Source: Edaphobacter modestus
GTDB lineage: Bacteria > Acidobacteriota > Terriglobia > Terriglobales > Acidobacteriaceae
DNA length: 64,000 nucleotides
NCBI RefSeq assembly: GCF_004217555.1
Contig: NZ_SHKW01000001.1
Coordinates: 1,240,001-1,304,000 of the forward strand
Direction of reading: 5' to 3'
Shown: positions 1 through 7,851 of the stretch, piece after piece
Numbering within the stretch: position 1 is the first letter of the stretch
How the letters are laid out: the number at the start of each line of letters is the position of its first letter
Notes under the pieces: generated by a model
Seen by the model: the letters and a program-made list of their open reading frames with translations, nothing else
What the model was told of the DNA's origin: nothing
The model's database searches: none
Position numbers and translations under genes: made by a program

Positions 1-3000
1 ACCTCACCCAGACCTACACCTTCTGGGCGGGCGTCCTTGGCGGAAGCTTCCTCACCATGGCCTCGCACGGCACCGACCAGCTCATGGTGCAGCGTCTGCT
101 CGCCGCCCGCAACCTGGGTGAATCGCGCCTCGCGCTGCTCTCCTCCGGAGTCGTCATCTTCGTACAGTTCACGCTCTTCCTTCTCATCGGCGCGGGCCTG
201 TGGGTCTTCTACGGTGGATCTACCGTCCAAAACATCGCCCCCGACCGGCTCTTTCCCTCCTTCATCGTCAGCGAGATGCCCATCGGCATCGCCGGTCTGC
301 TGATCGCAGCCATCCTGGCGGCGGCCATGTCCAATCTTTCGGCCGCCCTCAACTCACTCTCCTCGACGACCGTCGTAGACTTTTACATGCACTGGCGTCC
401 CGAAGCCGACAACCGTGAACGTATGATGATCTCCCGCTCCTCCACCGTTCTCTGGGCACTCGTCCTCTTCGCTATCGCTGTCTACAGCATCCATGCGGGA
501 GGCAAGGGCCACGTCGTCGAGATCGGCCTCTCCATCGCCTCCGTCGCCTACGGCGCTCTGCTGGGGGTATTCCTCCTCGGCACGCTCACCCGCAAGGCCA
601 CCGAGGCCGGTGCGATCGTCGGACTCATCGTCGGCTTCGCCCTCAACATAGCGCTCTGGCTGCAACCCGGCCCCATTCATCTCTCCAGCATTCCCCTCTT
701 CGGCGACACCACGATTCCTCGCGTCGCCTGGACCTGGTACGTCTTCATCGGCGCAATCGTCACCTTCCTCGTCGGCTACATCGCCAGCAAGCTCCTGCCG
801 AAACCCCGCGCCATCACCGACGGAAAGCCCGCCGTCGTTGCAGCGCTCATCCTCGCCCTGCTCTCCTCGTTCTCAATCCGCAGCGAGGCGCAGGAGTCTA
901 TCCTCCTCACACAAAACCGTGTGCCCCATCTTCGCGACGGCTTTATCGCCGCCAAGGTTGGCACCGGCAAAGCCGAACCGTCTCCGGACTTCACTCCAGT
1001 CTCCACCCTCATCAACGACGCGATCGCGCAGCACAAGCTTCCCGGCGCCGTAGTGGTCGTCGGACACGACGGCAAGGTCGTCTTCCACCAGGCCTACGGC
1101 AACCGCAAGCTCGAAGGAGAACCCAGCCCAAACGGCAGCACCGCCGCCGAGCCCATGACCGAAGACACCATCTTCGACATGGCCTCGCTCACCAAATGCC
1201 TCGCCACCGCCACCGCAATGATGCAGCTCTACGAACAGGGCAAGTTCCAGTTCGACGACCCCGTCGCGAAATACCTCCCCGACTTCGCCGCCAACGGAAA
1301 AGACAAAGTCACCATCCGCCAGCTGCTCACCCACTACTCCGGCCTTCCGCCCGACGTCTCTCTCAAGGACCCCTGGGGTCTCACTACACCAGACAAGGCC
1401 GAAGGCATCCGCCGCGCCATGGCCTCCCCGCTCGACAATCCTCCAGGGATGAAGTTCGTCTACTCCGACATCAACTTCATCACCCTCGGCGCACTTGTAG
1501 AGAAGCTCTCAGGTCAGTCGCTTGATGAATATGCGCAACAGCACATCTTCACTCCTTTGAAGATGGCACACACTCGATATCTCCCGATGGGTCAGGCTTG
1601 CGGAACTATGCCCGATACGAAAGGCTTGTTGACCAACGAAGGAGGACATGGAATAGAGCGCTGCAAGGGGGATCAATGGCCTCGTGACCATTGGATTCCT
1701 AACACCGCTCCCACCGCCCACGATGACGAATCAAAAGACAACCCCTCGTTAAACCCTGACTTCGACCATCTCCTCCGCGGAACCGTCCACGACCCCACCA
1801 CACGCCGCATGGGCGGAGTAGCCGGACACGCCGGAGTCTTCTCCACCACGCACGACGTCTCGCTCTACGCCGATGCCCTCCTCGAGAAGCTCGTCCACAA
1901 CAAGGGTCCCTTCCCCCTCAAGCAATCCACGCTGCAACTGATGACGAAGCCCGAGCAGCCCGCCACCGCGCAGGACGGCGCAACCATCTTCACTCCCGAC
2001 GGACAGCCCACCAAGGGCGTCGCCACCCGAGGCTTCGGCTGGGACATTAACACCGCCTTCTCCCGCCCCCGCGGCTCCATCTTCCCCATCGGTAGCTTCG
2101 GTCACACCGGCTTCACCGGCACCACCCTCTGGATGGACCCGGGCTCCAACACCTACGTCGTCCTGCTCGCCAACGCCGTTCACCCCCGCGGCAACCCGCC
2201 CATCTCCGCCCTGCGCGGACAAGTCGCCACCGCCGCCGCAAAGGCCCTCGGCCTCGAGACCTTCAATGCAATCAAGCCAAAAACAACCGTCATTCTGAGC
2301 GAAGCGAAGAATCTCAGTAGTTCGTCCGCAGCGCCAGAGAAAGCTCAAACTCTCACCGGCATCGACGTCCTCGAATCCACCCGCTACGCCGCCCTCGCCG
2401 AAGCCGCGCAACGCCACAACAACCACCTCCGCCTCGGCATCCTCACCAACCAGACCGGCCTCGACGCCCACGGCCACCGCACCATCGACCTCGTCGCCAC
2501 CGAAGCCCCTAAATCCGTTCCCGGCGTCGAGCTCAAATCGCTCTTCTCCCCCGAGCACGGCATCTTCGGCACCAAAGACGAGACCGGCATCTCCGGTGAG
2601 GTCGATCCCACCACCCACATCGCCGTCACCTCCCTCTACGGAGCCAAGCCCGAGTCCCGCCGTCCCACCCACGACCAGCTCAAAGACCTCGACGCCGTCA
2701 TCATCGACCTCCAGGACGCCGGCGTCCGCTTCTACACCTACGAGGCCGTCACCGGCTACTTCCTCGAAGCCGCCTCCGCAGAAAAGAAACTCGGTCACTC
2801 CCTCGAGATCATCGTCCTCGACCGCCCCAACCTCATCGGCGGCGAAAAAGTTCAGGGCCCCGTCTCCGATGAGGGCCGCGAGTCTTACACCAACTACATG
2901 TCGCTGCCCATCCGCCACGGCATGACGCTGGGCGAGTTGGCCCGCTACATCAACGGCGAACGCCGCCAGCCCGGTGGAACCTCACCTAACGTCCAGGTTC

Positions 3001-3584
3001 CTCTCAACGCGCAGCTCACCGTCATCCCGCTCCAAAACTGGCGTCGCTCGCAGTACTACGACCAGACCGGCCTCCCCTGGATCAACCCCAGCCCCAACCT
3101 GCGCAGCGTCACCGCCGCTACCCTCTACCCCGGCGTCGAGCTCCTTCAGTTCACCAACGTCTCCGTCGGTCGCGGCACCGCCACACCCTTCGAAAACATC
3201 GCCGCACCCTTCTTCGACGCCAGTACGCTCGCCTCCGCTCTCACGGCCCGCAACATCCCCGGCGTCACCTTCGCCGCATCTACCGTCACCATCACCGAAG
3301 ATGCCAACCGCCTTCCCTACCACGGTCAAACCCTTCCCGCCGTCCACCTCACCCTCACCGATCGCGATCTGCTCGACTCACCCGAGCTTGGCATCGAGAT
3401 GATCTCCGCCATCCGCCGGCTCTATCCGCAGCAGTTCGATCTCACGCGCGCCGATCGGCTCCTCGTCAGCGTCAACACCGTTCTCGCGCTCAAGAACAAC
3501 GAAGATCCCCGCACCATCGCCAGATCCTGGCAACGCGAGCTTGACACCTTCCGCCAGCGCCGCACCCAATACCTGCTCTACTAA
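1..3584 (+). CDS. Sodium-solute symporter / beta-lactamase-fold hydrolase / NamZ muramidase fusion (5' partial)
   Basis: The reading frame is open at the left edge, so the N-terminus lies outside the window. Counting from Met at 57, residues 1-255 are the end of an SSS-family symporter (HGTDQLMVQRLL is typical) with several membrane segments. Residues ~256-278 form a hydrophobic stretch ending in SEAQ that looks like a retained signal peptide. Residues ~310-740 are a serine beta-lactamase/class C-type domain with SLTK at 377, a YSD motif and HTG near 682. Residues ~765-1175 are DUF1343/NamZ (LTNQTGLD, SPEHGIFG), the exo-N-acetylmuramidase family. In Bacillus, NamZ, an AmiE-like hydrolase and a MurNAc transporter are separate neighbouring genes. 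I infer uptake and trimming of muropeptide sugars. A dispersed repeat lies in the linker between the last two domains. Confidence 0.85.
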   Translation, partial: LTQTYTFWAGVLGGSFLTMASHGTDQLMVQRLLAARNLGESRLALLSSGVVIFVQFTLFLLIGAGLWVFYGGSTVQNIAPDRLFPSFIVSEMPIGIAGLLIAAILAAAMSNLSAALNSLSSTTVVDFYMHWRPEADNRERMMISRSSTVLWALVLFAIAVYSIHAGGKGHVVEIGLSIASVAYGALLGVFLLGTLTRKATEAGAIVGLIVGFALNIALWLQPGPIHLSSIPLFGDTTIPRVAWTWYVFIGAIVTFLVGYIASKLLPKPRAITDGKPAVVAALILALLSSFSIRSEAQESILLTQNRVPHLRDGFIAAKVGTGKAEPSPDFTPVSTLINDAIAQHKLPGAVVVVGHDGKVVFHQAYGNRKLEGEPSPNGSTAAEPMTEDTIFDMASLTKCLATATAMMQLYEQGKFQFDDPVAKYLPDFAANGKDKVTIRQLLTHYSGLPPDVSLKDPWGLTTPDKAEGIRRAMASPLDNPPGMKFVYSDINFITLGALVEKLSGQSLDEYAQQHIFTPLKMAHTRYLPMGQACGTMPDTKGLLTNEGGHGIERCKGDQWPRDHWIPNTAPTAHDDESKDNPSLNPDFDHLLRGTVHDPTTRRMGGVAGHAGVFSTTHDVSLYADALLEKLVHNKGPFPLKQSTLQLMTKPEQPATAQDGATIFTPDGQPTKGVATRGFGWDINTAFSRPRGSIFPIGSFGHTGFTGTTLWMDPGSNTYVVLLANAVHPRGNPPISALRGQVATAAAKALGLETFNAIKPKTTVILSEAKNLSSSSAAPEKAQTLTGIDVLESTRYAALAEAAQRHNNHLRLGILTNQTGLDAHGHRTIDLVATEAPKSVPGVELKSLFSPEHGIFGTKDETGISGEVDPTTHIAVTSLYGAKPESRRPTHDQLKDLDAVIIDLQDAGVRFYTYEAVTGYFLEAASAEKKLGHSLEIIVLDRPNLIGGEKVQGPVSDEGRESYTNYMSLPIRHGMTLGELARYINGERRQPGGTSPNVQVPLNAQLTVIPLQNWRRSQYYDQTGLPWINPSPNLRSVTAATLYPGVELLQFTNVSVGRGTATPFENIAAPFFDASTLASALTARNIPGVTFAASTVTITEDANRLPYHGQTLPAVHLTLTDRDLLDSPELGIEMISAIRRLYPQQFDLTRADRLLVSVNTVLALKNNEDPRTIARSWQRELDTFRQRRTQYLLY
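2289..2320 (+). repeat. Dispersed repeat family 1, copy inside the fusion gene
   Basis: This stretch reads CATTCTGAGC followed by GAAGCGAAGAATCTCAGTA. It matches, in reverse orientation, copies at 46375-46408 and 61769-61800. Here it is translated in frame as VILSEAKNL within the linker between the beta-lactamase-like and NamZ domains. The other two copies are intergenic. Confidence 0.7.
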
Positions 3585-3703
3585 TCCTTCTTCATCCATC
3601 AAAAGATGTATCGAATTCGCCACTTGATCGGCACAAATTCACTGCATCTCGACCATTCCTGCATCACAATAGAAATACCTTCAATTGAGAGGGAAGGTGC
3701 ACT

Positions 3704-4378
3704 ATGCCGCGCATCAACTTCCATCAGCAGCTTGCCGCCCTCAAAGACAAACTTCTCGCCATGGCGGCGCTCTCCCAACAGGCGCTTTCGCTTGCCCTCG
3801 AGTCCTATCTAACCGGCAATTTCAGCCTTTGCGAACACGTCAGAGAGATTGAAACCGCCATCAACGCTGCCGAGCGCGACGTCGACGAGATGGCCTACGA
3901 CCTCCTCGCCAAGGAGCAGCCCATGGCCATCGACCTGCGCTTTATCCTGGCCGTCATCAAGATCAACGGCGACCTAGAGCGCATCGGCGATCAGGCCACC
4001 AACATCGCCCAGCGCACCCAGGCTCTCGTCGACATTCCTCTCATCGAGCTCCCCATCGACATCCCCGACATGGGCGAAAAAGTCGGCGTCATGATCCGTA
4101 CCGCCCTCCAGTCTCTTCTCGAGGCTGACGCCCGGCTCGCCGAACAGGTGCTCGCCATGGACGATGACGTCGACGAAATGAACCGCCTCGTCCAAGCCGA
4201 TCTCATCGACCTCATGCAGCGGCGCCCCGAGATCAGCGCGCAGGCGCTGAACGCCATCATCGTCTCCCGCAATCTCGAGCGCTCCGCCGACCACGCCACC
4301 AACATCGCCGAAGATGTCATCTTCTGGGTGCGCGGCTCCGACGTCCGCCACAAATACTCGCTCGCACAAGCGGAATAA
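3704..4378 (+). CDS. phoU: Phosphate-signalling protein PhoU
   Basis: This 224-residue protein has the length and the two repeated three-helix PhoU halves expected for the family. The pattern (DLRFILAVIKINGDLERIGDQATNIA, split over two segments) in the first half is echoed by NAIIVSRNLERSADHATNIAED in the second. These acidic and Arg/Asp-rich helices bind metal and contact the PstSCAB/PhoR complex at the inner membrane. PhoU is known to repress the phosphate regulon when phosphate is plentiful. No pst or pho genes lie next to it, so it is detached from its usual operon. The start is supported by a GGAAGGTG ribosome-binding site just upstream. Confidence 0.93.
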   Translation: MPRINFHQQLAALKDKLLAMAALSQQALSLALESYLTGNFSLCEHVREIETAINAAERDVDEMAYDLLAKEQPMAIDLRFILAVIKINGDLERIGDQATNIAQRTQALVDIPLIELPIDIPDMGEKVGVMIRTALQSLLEADARLAEQVLAMDDDVDEMNRLVQADLIDLMQRRPEISAQALNAIIVSRNLERSADHATNIAEDVIFWVRGSDVRHKYSLAQAE

Positions 4379-4475
4379 CGAACCTCGCCGCCGCAAAGCT
4401 CAAAACCTGTTCTCTCGCGTGGCCGCAACTTACGTAAAAAATCAGGCTTGTTCCTTATCGTTCCAGCTACGACCC

Positions 4476-4504
4476 TTGACGCCCCACCCCATGCGGATTA
4501 ACCT
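4476..4504 (+). promoter_or_regulatory. Predicted sigma-70-type promoter of the cysteine leader
   Basis: A TTGACG box at 4476-4481 and a TAACCT box at 4499-4504 are separated by 17 bases. The -35 box matches five of six consensus bases; the -10 box matches three, including the important second A and last T. Transcription would start about seven bases after the -10 box, on or beside the ATG at 4511, giving a leaderless transcript. This fits with the lack of a Shine-Dalgarno sequence before that ATG. Confidence 0.45.
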
Positions 4505-4510
4505 TTAACC

Positions 4511-4597
4511 ATGGCATCCGACCGCGCCCCCGCCTTCTGCACCTGTTGCATGTGTTGTTGCGACCGGGTGTGCTGTCGCCTTTGCCCCGCTTCGTAG
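4511..4597 (+). CDS. Cysteine-rich leader peptide (28 codons) of the sulfite reductase attenuator
   Basis: The ORF begins ATG GCA TCC and ends TAG. Nine of its 28 codons are cysteine: codons 10, 12, 13, 15, 16, 17, 21, 22 and 25 (4538 to 4585). The core reads CTCCMCCCDRVCC. Such density is not expected by chance, and the next gene makes sulfide for cysteine synthesis. An intrinsic terminator (4643-4670) lies between the leader stop and that gene. Poly-cysteine upstream ORFs that sense charged tRNA-Cys are known in mycobacteria. By analogy I infer a sensor peptide whose translation, not its product, matters. No Shine-Dalgarno sequence is visible, and a promoter placed to give a leaderless start lies just upstream. 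Confidence 0.8.
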   Translation: MASDRAPAFCTCCMCCCDRVCCRLCPAS

Positions 4598-4642
4598 ACC
4601 TCTGGCTGAGTCCGCGAACCCCAAGCAAAGCCGATGCAGACG

Positions 4643-4670
4643 CCCACTCCTCCGAGTGGGATTTTTATTT
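4643..4670 (+). terminator. Intrinsic terminator between the Cys leader and the sulfite reductase gene
   Basis: CCCACTC (4643-4649) pairs perfectly with GAGTGGG (4654-4660) around a four-base loop, followed by ATTTTTATTT. This is a classical rho-independent terminator, 45 bases after the leader stop and 35 before the reductase ATG, so it would cut off reductase transcription unless disrupted. A segment inside the leader ORF (4566-4573, GGGTGTGC) could pair with 4642-4649 in seven of eight positions, one of them G-U. It is a candidate antiterminator. Confidence 0.8.
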
Positions 4671-4705
4671 ATCCAAGCTAAATTTCAGCCCAAAGGATCT
4701 CCACC

Positions 4706-6445
4706 ATGTCCACCACCCCGGCCCCCGCCGCCGTCAAAGAAACCAAAGCCCAGCGCTCTGAACGACTTAAGCTCGCCAAGAACCCGTGGGAAGCATGGGA
4801 AGAGGTCCGCGAGTTCGCCCGCAACGGCCGCGACTCCGTTTTGCCCGAGTGGACCGGACTCTACTTCAAGTGGTGGGGCGTCTACACCCAGGGCGACGGC
4901 AAGGGAGTCACCGGCGGAGCAAACGGCGAAGGCAAGGCCACCGAGTACTTCATGATGCGTATCGGCCTGCCCAACGGCCTGCTCACCAGCCAGCAGACCC
5001 GCGTCATCGGCCAGCTCACGAAAAAGTACGCCAACAACCTCGCCGACATCACCACCCGCCAGAACATCCAGCTTCACTGGCTCACACTCTCAGGCCTCGT
5101 CGACGTTGTCGACTCGCTCACCGCTGTCGGCCTCTCTCCCAAGGGAGCCTGCGGAGACGTCGTTCGCAACGTCACCGGCTGCCCCCTCGCCGGCCTCGAT
5201 CACACCGAGCTGCTCGACGGATCGCCTCTCGCCGTCGAGATCGCGCACCATCTCACCGCGAATCCCGAGTTCTACAACCTTCCCCGCAAGTTCAAGATCT
5301 CCGTTACCGGCTGCCCCGTCTGGTGCACCTATCCTGAGATCAACGATGTCGCGCTGACTGCAATCAAGCGTACCGTCGATGGTCCCAACGGTATCCAGGA
5401 AGAGATCGGCTACACCCTTCGCGTAGGCGGCGGCCTCTCCACCGAGCCCCACATCGCCGCCCGGATTCCGGCCTTCATCCCCCAGTCGAAGGCCCTCGAG
5501 GTGGTCACCGCCGTCGTTCGCATCTTCAAAGAGCAGACCGACCTGCGCGAAAACCGCACCCGTGCCCGCATCAAGTACCTCTTCATGCGTCACGGCTGGA
5601 CCGCCGAATCGATGCTCGCCGCCATCGAAGAGAAGCTCGGCTACAAGCTCGATCCCAGCCCCGTCTCGATGGAGGAGATTCCCGCCGACATCTACCGTGA
5701 CCACGTCGGCATCACACCGCAGCGCCAGCCCGGCCTCTCGTCCGTGGGAGCATCCGTTCTCAACGGCCGTCTCTCCGGCGAGCAGCTCATCAGGCTCGCG
5801 GATCTGGCCGATAAGTACGGCAACGGCTCTCTGCGCGCCACCATCGGCCAGAACATCCTCATCGTCAACGTCCCCAACCGCGAGACCGCCGCACTCGTCG
5901 TCGAGCTCAACACGCTGGGACTCAACGTCGACGTCTCACCCTTCTGGCGCGGAGCAATCGCCTGCACCGGAACCGAGTTCTGCAAGCTGGCCATCGCCGA
6001 GACCAAGGGCTTCAACACGTGGCTGGTCTCCGAACTCGAGGAACGCCTTCCCGGCTTCGATCAGCAGATCCGGCTCCACGTTACCGGCTGCACCAACTCC
6101 TGCGGCCAGCACTGGATCGCCGACATCGGCCTCGAAGGCAAGAAGATCAAGAAGGACGGCCAACTGGTCGATGCCTTCTTCTTCTGCGTTGGAGGCTCCA
6201 TCGGCAAGTATGCTCGCCCCGCGCGTCAGCTTGGCTACCGTGTCGCCGCCGTCGATGTTCCCGCTGCCATCGAGCGCCTGTTGAACGGCTACCTTGCCGA
6301 GCGCACCGAAGGCGAAGACCTCCGTCACTACTTCGACCGCACTGACGATACGACGCTCCGCGCACAGCTTGCCGGCGAGGTCATCGAGCCAGTCGAGCGC
6401 GACGCCCCGCCCGTAGGCGCAGGTCATCTCGCACCCGCGGAGTAG
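4706..6445 (+). CDS. sir: Siroheme- and 4Fe-4S-dependent sulfite/nitrite reductase
   Basis: The 579-residue product is an assimilatory ferredoxin-type reductase with the duplicated half-repeats of the family (TGCPLAGLDH, TGCPVWCTYPE). The cluster ligands appear as ACTGTEFC (C-x5-C) and TGCTNSC (C-x3-C), which bind the 4Fe-4S cluster bridged to siroheme. It reduces sulfite to sulfide, or nitrite to ammonia, in the cytoplasm. Sulfite is favoured because the gene follows a cysteine-codon leader and terminator. Siroheme synthesis genes lie 1.4 kb downstream. The start has an AAAGGA ribosome-binding site. Sequence alone cannot fully separate the sulfite (Sir) from the nitrite (NirA) form. Confidence 0.88.
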   Translation: MSTTPAPAAVKETKAQRSERLKLAKNPWEAWEEVREFARNGRDSVLPEWTGLYFKWWGVYTQGDGKGVTGGANGEGKATEYFMMRIGLPNGLLTSQQTRVIGQLTKKYANNLADITTRQNIQLHWLTLSGLVDVVDSLTAVGLSPKGACGDVVRNVTGCPLAGLDHTELLDGSPLAVEIAHHLTANPEFYNLPRKFKISVTGCPVWCTYPEINDVALTAIKRTVDGPNGIQEEIGYTLRVGGGLSTEPHIAARIPAFIPQSKALEVVTAVVRIFKEQTDLRENRTRARIKYLFMRHGWTAESMLAAIEEKLGYKLDPSPVSMEEIPADIYRDHVGITPQRQPGLSSVGASVLNGRLSGEQLIRLADLADKYGNGSLRATIGQNILIVNVPNRETAALVVELNTLGLNVDVSPFWRGAIACTGTEFCKLAIAETKGFNTWLVSELEERLPGFDQQIRLHVTGCTNSCGQHWIADIGLEGKKIKKDGQLVDAFFFCVGGSIGKYARPARQLGYRVAAVDVPAAIERLLNGYLAERTEGEDLRHYFDRTDDTTLRAQLAGEVIEPVERDAPPVGAGHLAPAE

Positions 6446-6588
6446 CTCATCCCGGCTGGCGCACCTCCGCGTCAGCCGCCCTCCTCGAAGACAATGCCGG
6501 TCCATCCCCTGTTCCATGCCTGTTAGGCGCTCAACAGCAATCACCGTCCTGCAAACCCATGGTCGCGCCTGGCTGCAGGAGAGGACAG

Positions 6589-7056
6589 CTAATTCGTCAG
6601 GACGTAGCGATCGTCGTTCTCCGGTTGAACATACTCTGAGACCCGTCGAAGCATGTCGGACGGATGGATGGGTTTGGTAAGGATCGCAAACTCGTGCCCC
6701 ATCTGGCGTGCCTGCTCCAGAAGATCCACAGTTGCCGCCTGACCTGAAAACAAAAGGATCCTGCACTCGGGGATCGTGCGTTCCAGGGTCAGCGCAAGCT
6801 CAACTCCGCTCATCCCCGGCATCACCACATCGCTGATCACAAGCGACGGATGATGTGCATGTGCCAACTCAAGTGCTCTTATACCGTCATAGGCAGTTCT
6901 GACGCTGTACCCGCTTCGCGAAATGATAGTCGCCAAAGTATCTGCAATGATCCGCTCGTCATCCACAATCAGAACGTCGAGTTTCTTCGATCCCAACGAA
7001 TGTTCCTGCGGTACCTCATCCACCGAAATTACCTCGCAGTTCAGAGTGCGTTTCAT
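6589..7056 (-). CDS. Single-domain response regulator (receiver)
   Basis: The protein is a stand-alone REC domain. The acidic pair is in DVLIVDDER, the phosphoacceptor Asp in PSLVISDVVMPGMSG, and the switch Lys in FAILTKPIHP. There is no output domain. I chose the ATG at 7056 (155 residues, MKRTLNCEV) because GAGGTG lies six bases before it. The frame stays open to 7179 but without a ribosome site there. It probably works as a phosphorelay intermediate or acts on a partner protein. No histidine kinase is nearby, so partner and signal are unknown. Confidence 0.85.
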   Translation of the reverse strand: MKRTLNCEVISVDEVPQEHSLGSKKLDVLIVDDERIIADTLATIISRSGYSVRTAYDGIRALELAHAHHPSLVISDVVMPGMSGVELALTLERTIPECRILLFSGQAATVDLLEQARQMGHEFAILTKPIHPSDMLRRVSEYVQPENDDRYVLTN

Positions 7057-7239
7057 TGAGATCACCTCTTCAAAGACCCTAGCAGGCTCCGACATGTACG
7101 GGTAAACTCTTTCCATTCTGTTATTTGAGGCTATGCTTTGCATCGAAAACCCAAGAGGTGTATTATGCATCATAATCAAGCTTAGGTTAGCAATACGTTA
7201 GCGTTTCGTTATCGAAAGGATTGCGTTAAGGAGAACGTT

Positions 7240-7545
7240 ATGGGAGACAGCGAAGAGATCCGTGACTCCATGAGATTTCAGTCCATTCCTCAGGGCGATG
7301 TCCCGAAAGGAAGGGACGGTAAACATAAGAAGATCATCACCCAGCTTCTGAGCGATATTGCGAGATTGCCTCACGGCTCCGCCCTGAAGATTCCTCTCGC
7401 GGAACTTCCCGATTCCAAGGAAAATATTCGATCGGCTCTCAGCCGAGCCGGCCGGCAGCAAAATCTGGATCTCGCGACTTCCAGCGATGAAAATTTTCTA
7501 TTCGTATGGAAGAACACTTCCAGGCCATCGCCGGACGAGCGATAG
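7240..7545 (+). CDS. Small conserved hypothetical protein
   Basis: This 101-residue protein has no signal peptide or membrane segment. It starts at an ATG with a strong AAGGAG site. Its middle (HKKIITQLLSDIARL ... LKIPLAELPDSKENIRSALSRA) looks like two or three helices with a possible winged or helix-turn-helix character, followed by a short strand (ENFLFVWKN). It is divergent from the receiver protein, 183 bases away, so the two may share a regulatory region. I do not recognise the family and assign no function. Confidence 0.65.
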   Translation: MGDSEEIRDSMRFQSIPQGDVPKGRDGKHKKIITQLLSDIARLPHGSALKIPLAELPDSKENIRSALSRAGRQQNLDLATSSDENFLFVWKNTSRPSPDER

Positions 7546-7851
7546 ACCTGTCAAGCTCAAAATGGATGGAAGCATTGTCGTTTGTGTCAGATAACAGATG
7601 CCGGTTAGATTCTGCCTGTCAGTTAGAATAGGAGAGAAGAGGAATCAGGGGTGCCGAGCCCCTGGTCTCCGGCTTCCGTTCGAAGGCGTCTCTAAGCCAG
7701 CTTCAACAGAAGTCACGAAAATATTGGAAGTCCACCCCTAAACCTAATGTTTATAAGATTTTAGCTAGATAAGTAGGGGGGGAGCCACCATGGACCGGCG
7801 ATCTGGGATATCGACGATCTAGGATATCTAGGATCGAGAGGAAACGTTAGA
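7546..7851 (+). other. Intergenic region before the siroheme genes
   Basis: No gene is seen in these 306 bases. A hairpin lies at 7644-7666 (CAGGGG, seven-base loop, CCCCTG) without a U-tract. A purine-rich stretch with seven Gs follows near 7776. Immediately before the next gene are three copies of a nine-base direct repeat, listed separately. Confidence 0.5.
7801..7834 (+). promoter_or_regulatory. Direct-repeat putative operator of the siroheme operon
   Basis: ATCTGGGAT (7801-7809), ATCTAGGAT (7817-7825) and ATCTAGGAT (7826-7834) form three near-identical nine-base units, ending 17 bases before the ATG at 7852. The position suggests binding by a repressor or activator. The ATCTAGGAT core is loosely reminiscent of Rrf2/CymR-type sites, but that link is inference. 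Confidence 0.35.

Noticed and set aside
1749..2918. 389-codon minus-strand frame opposite the NamZ fusion gene
   Set aside because: It is Gly/Val/Asp-rich antisense of a GC-rich coding strand, with no recognisable motif. The plus strand encodes clear enzyme domains there.
7640..7780. Possible tRNA or riboswitch before the siroheme genes
   Set aside because: I could not fit a cloverleaf or any known riboswitch core; only one simple hairpin is present.
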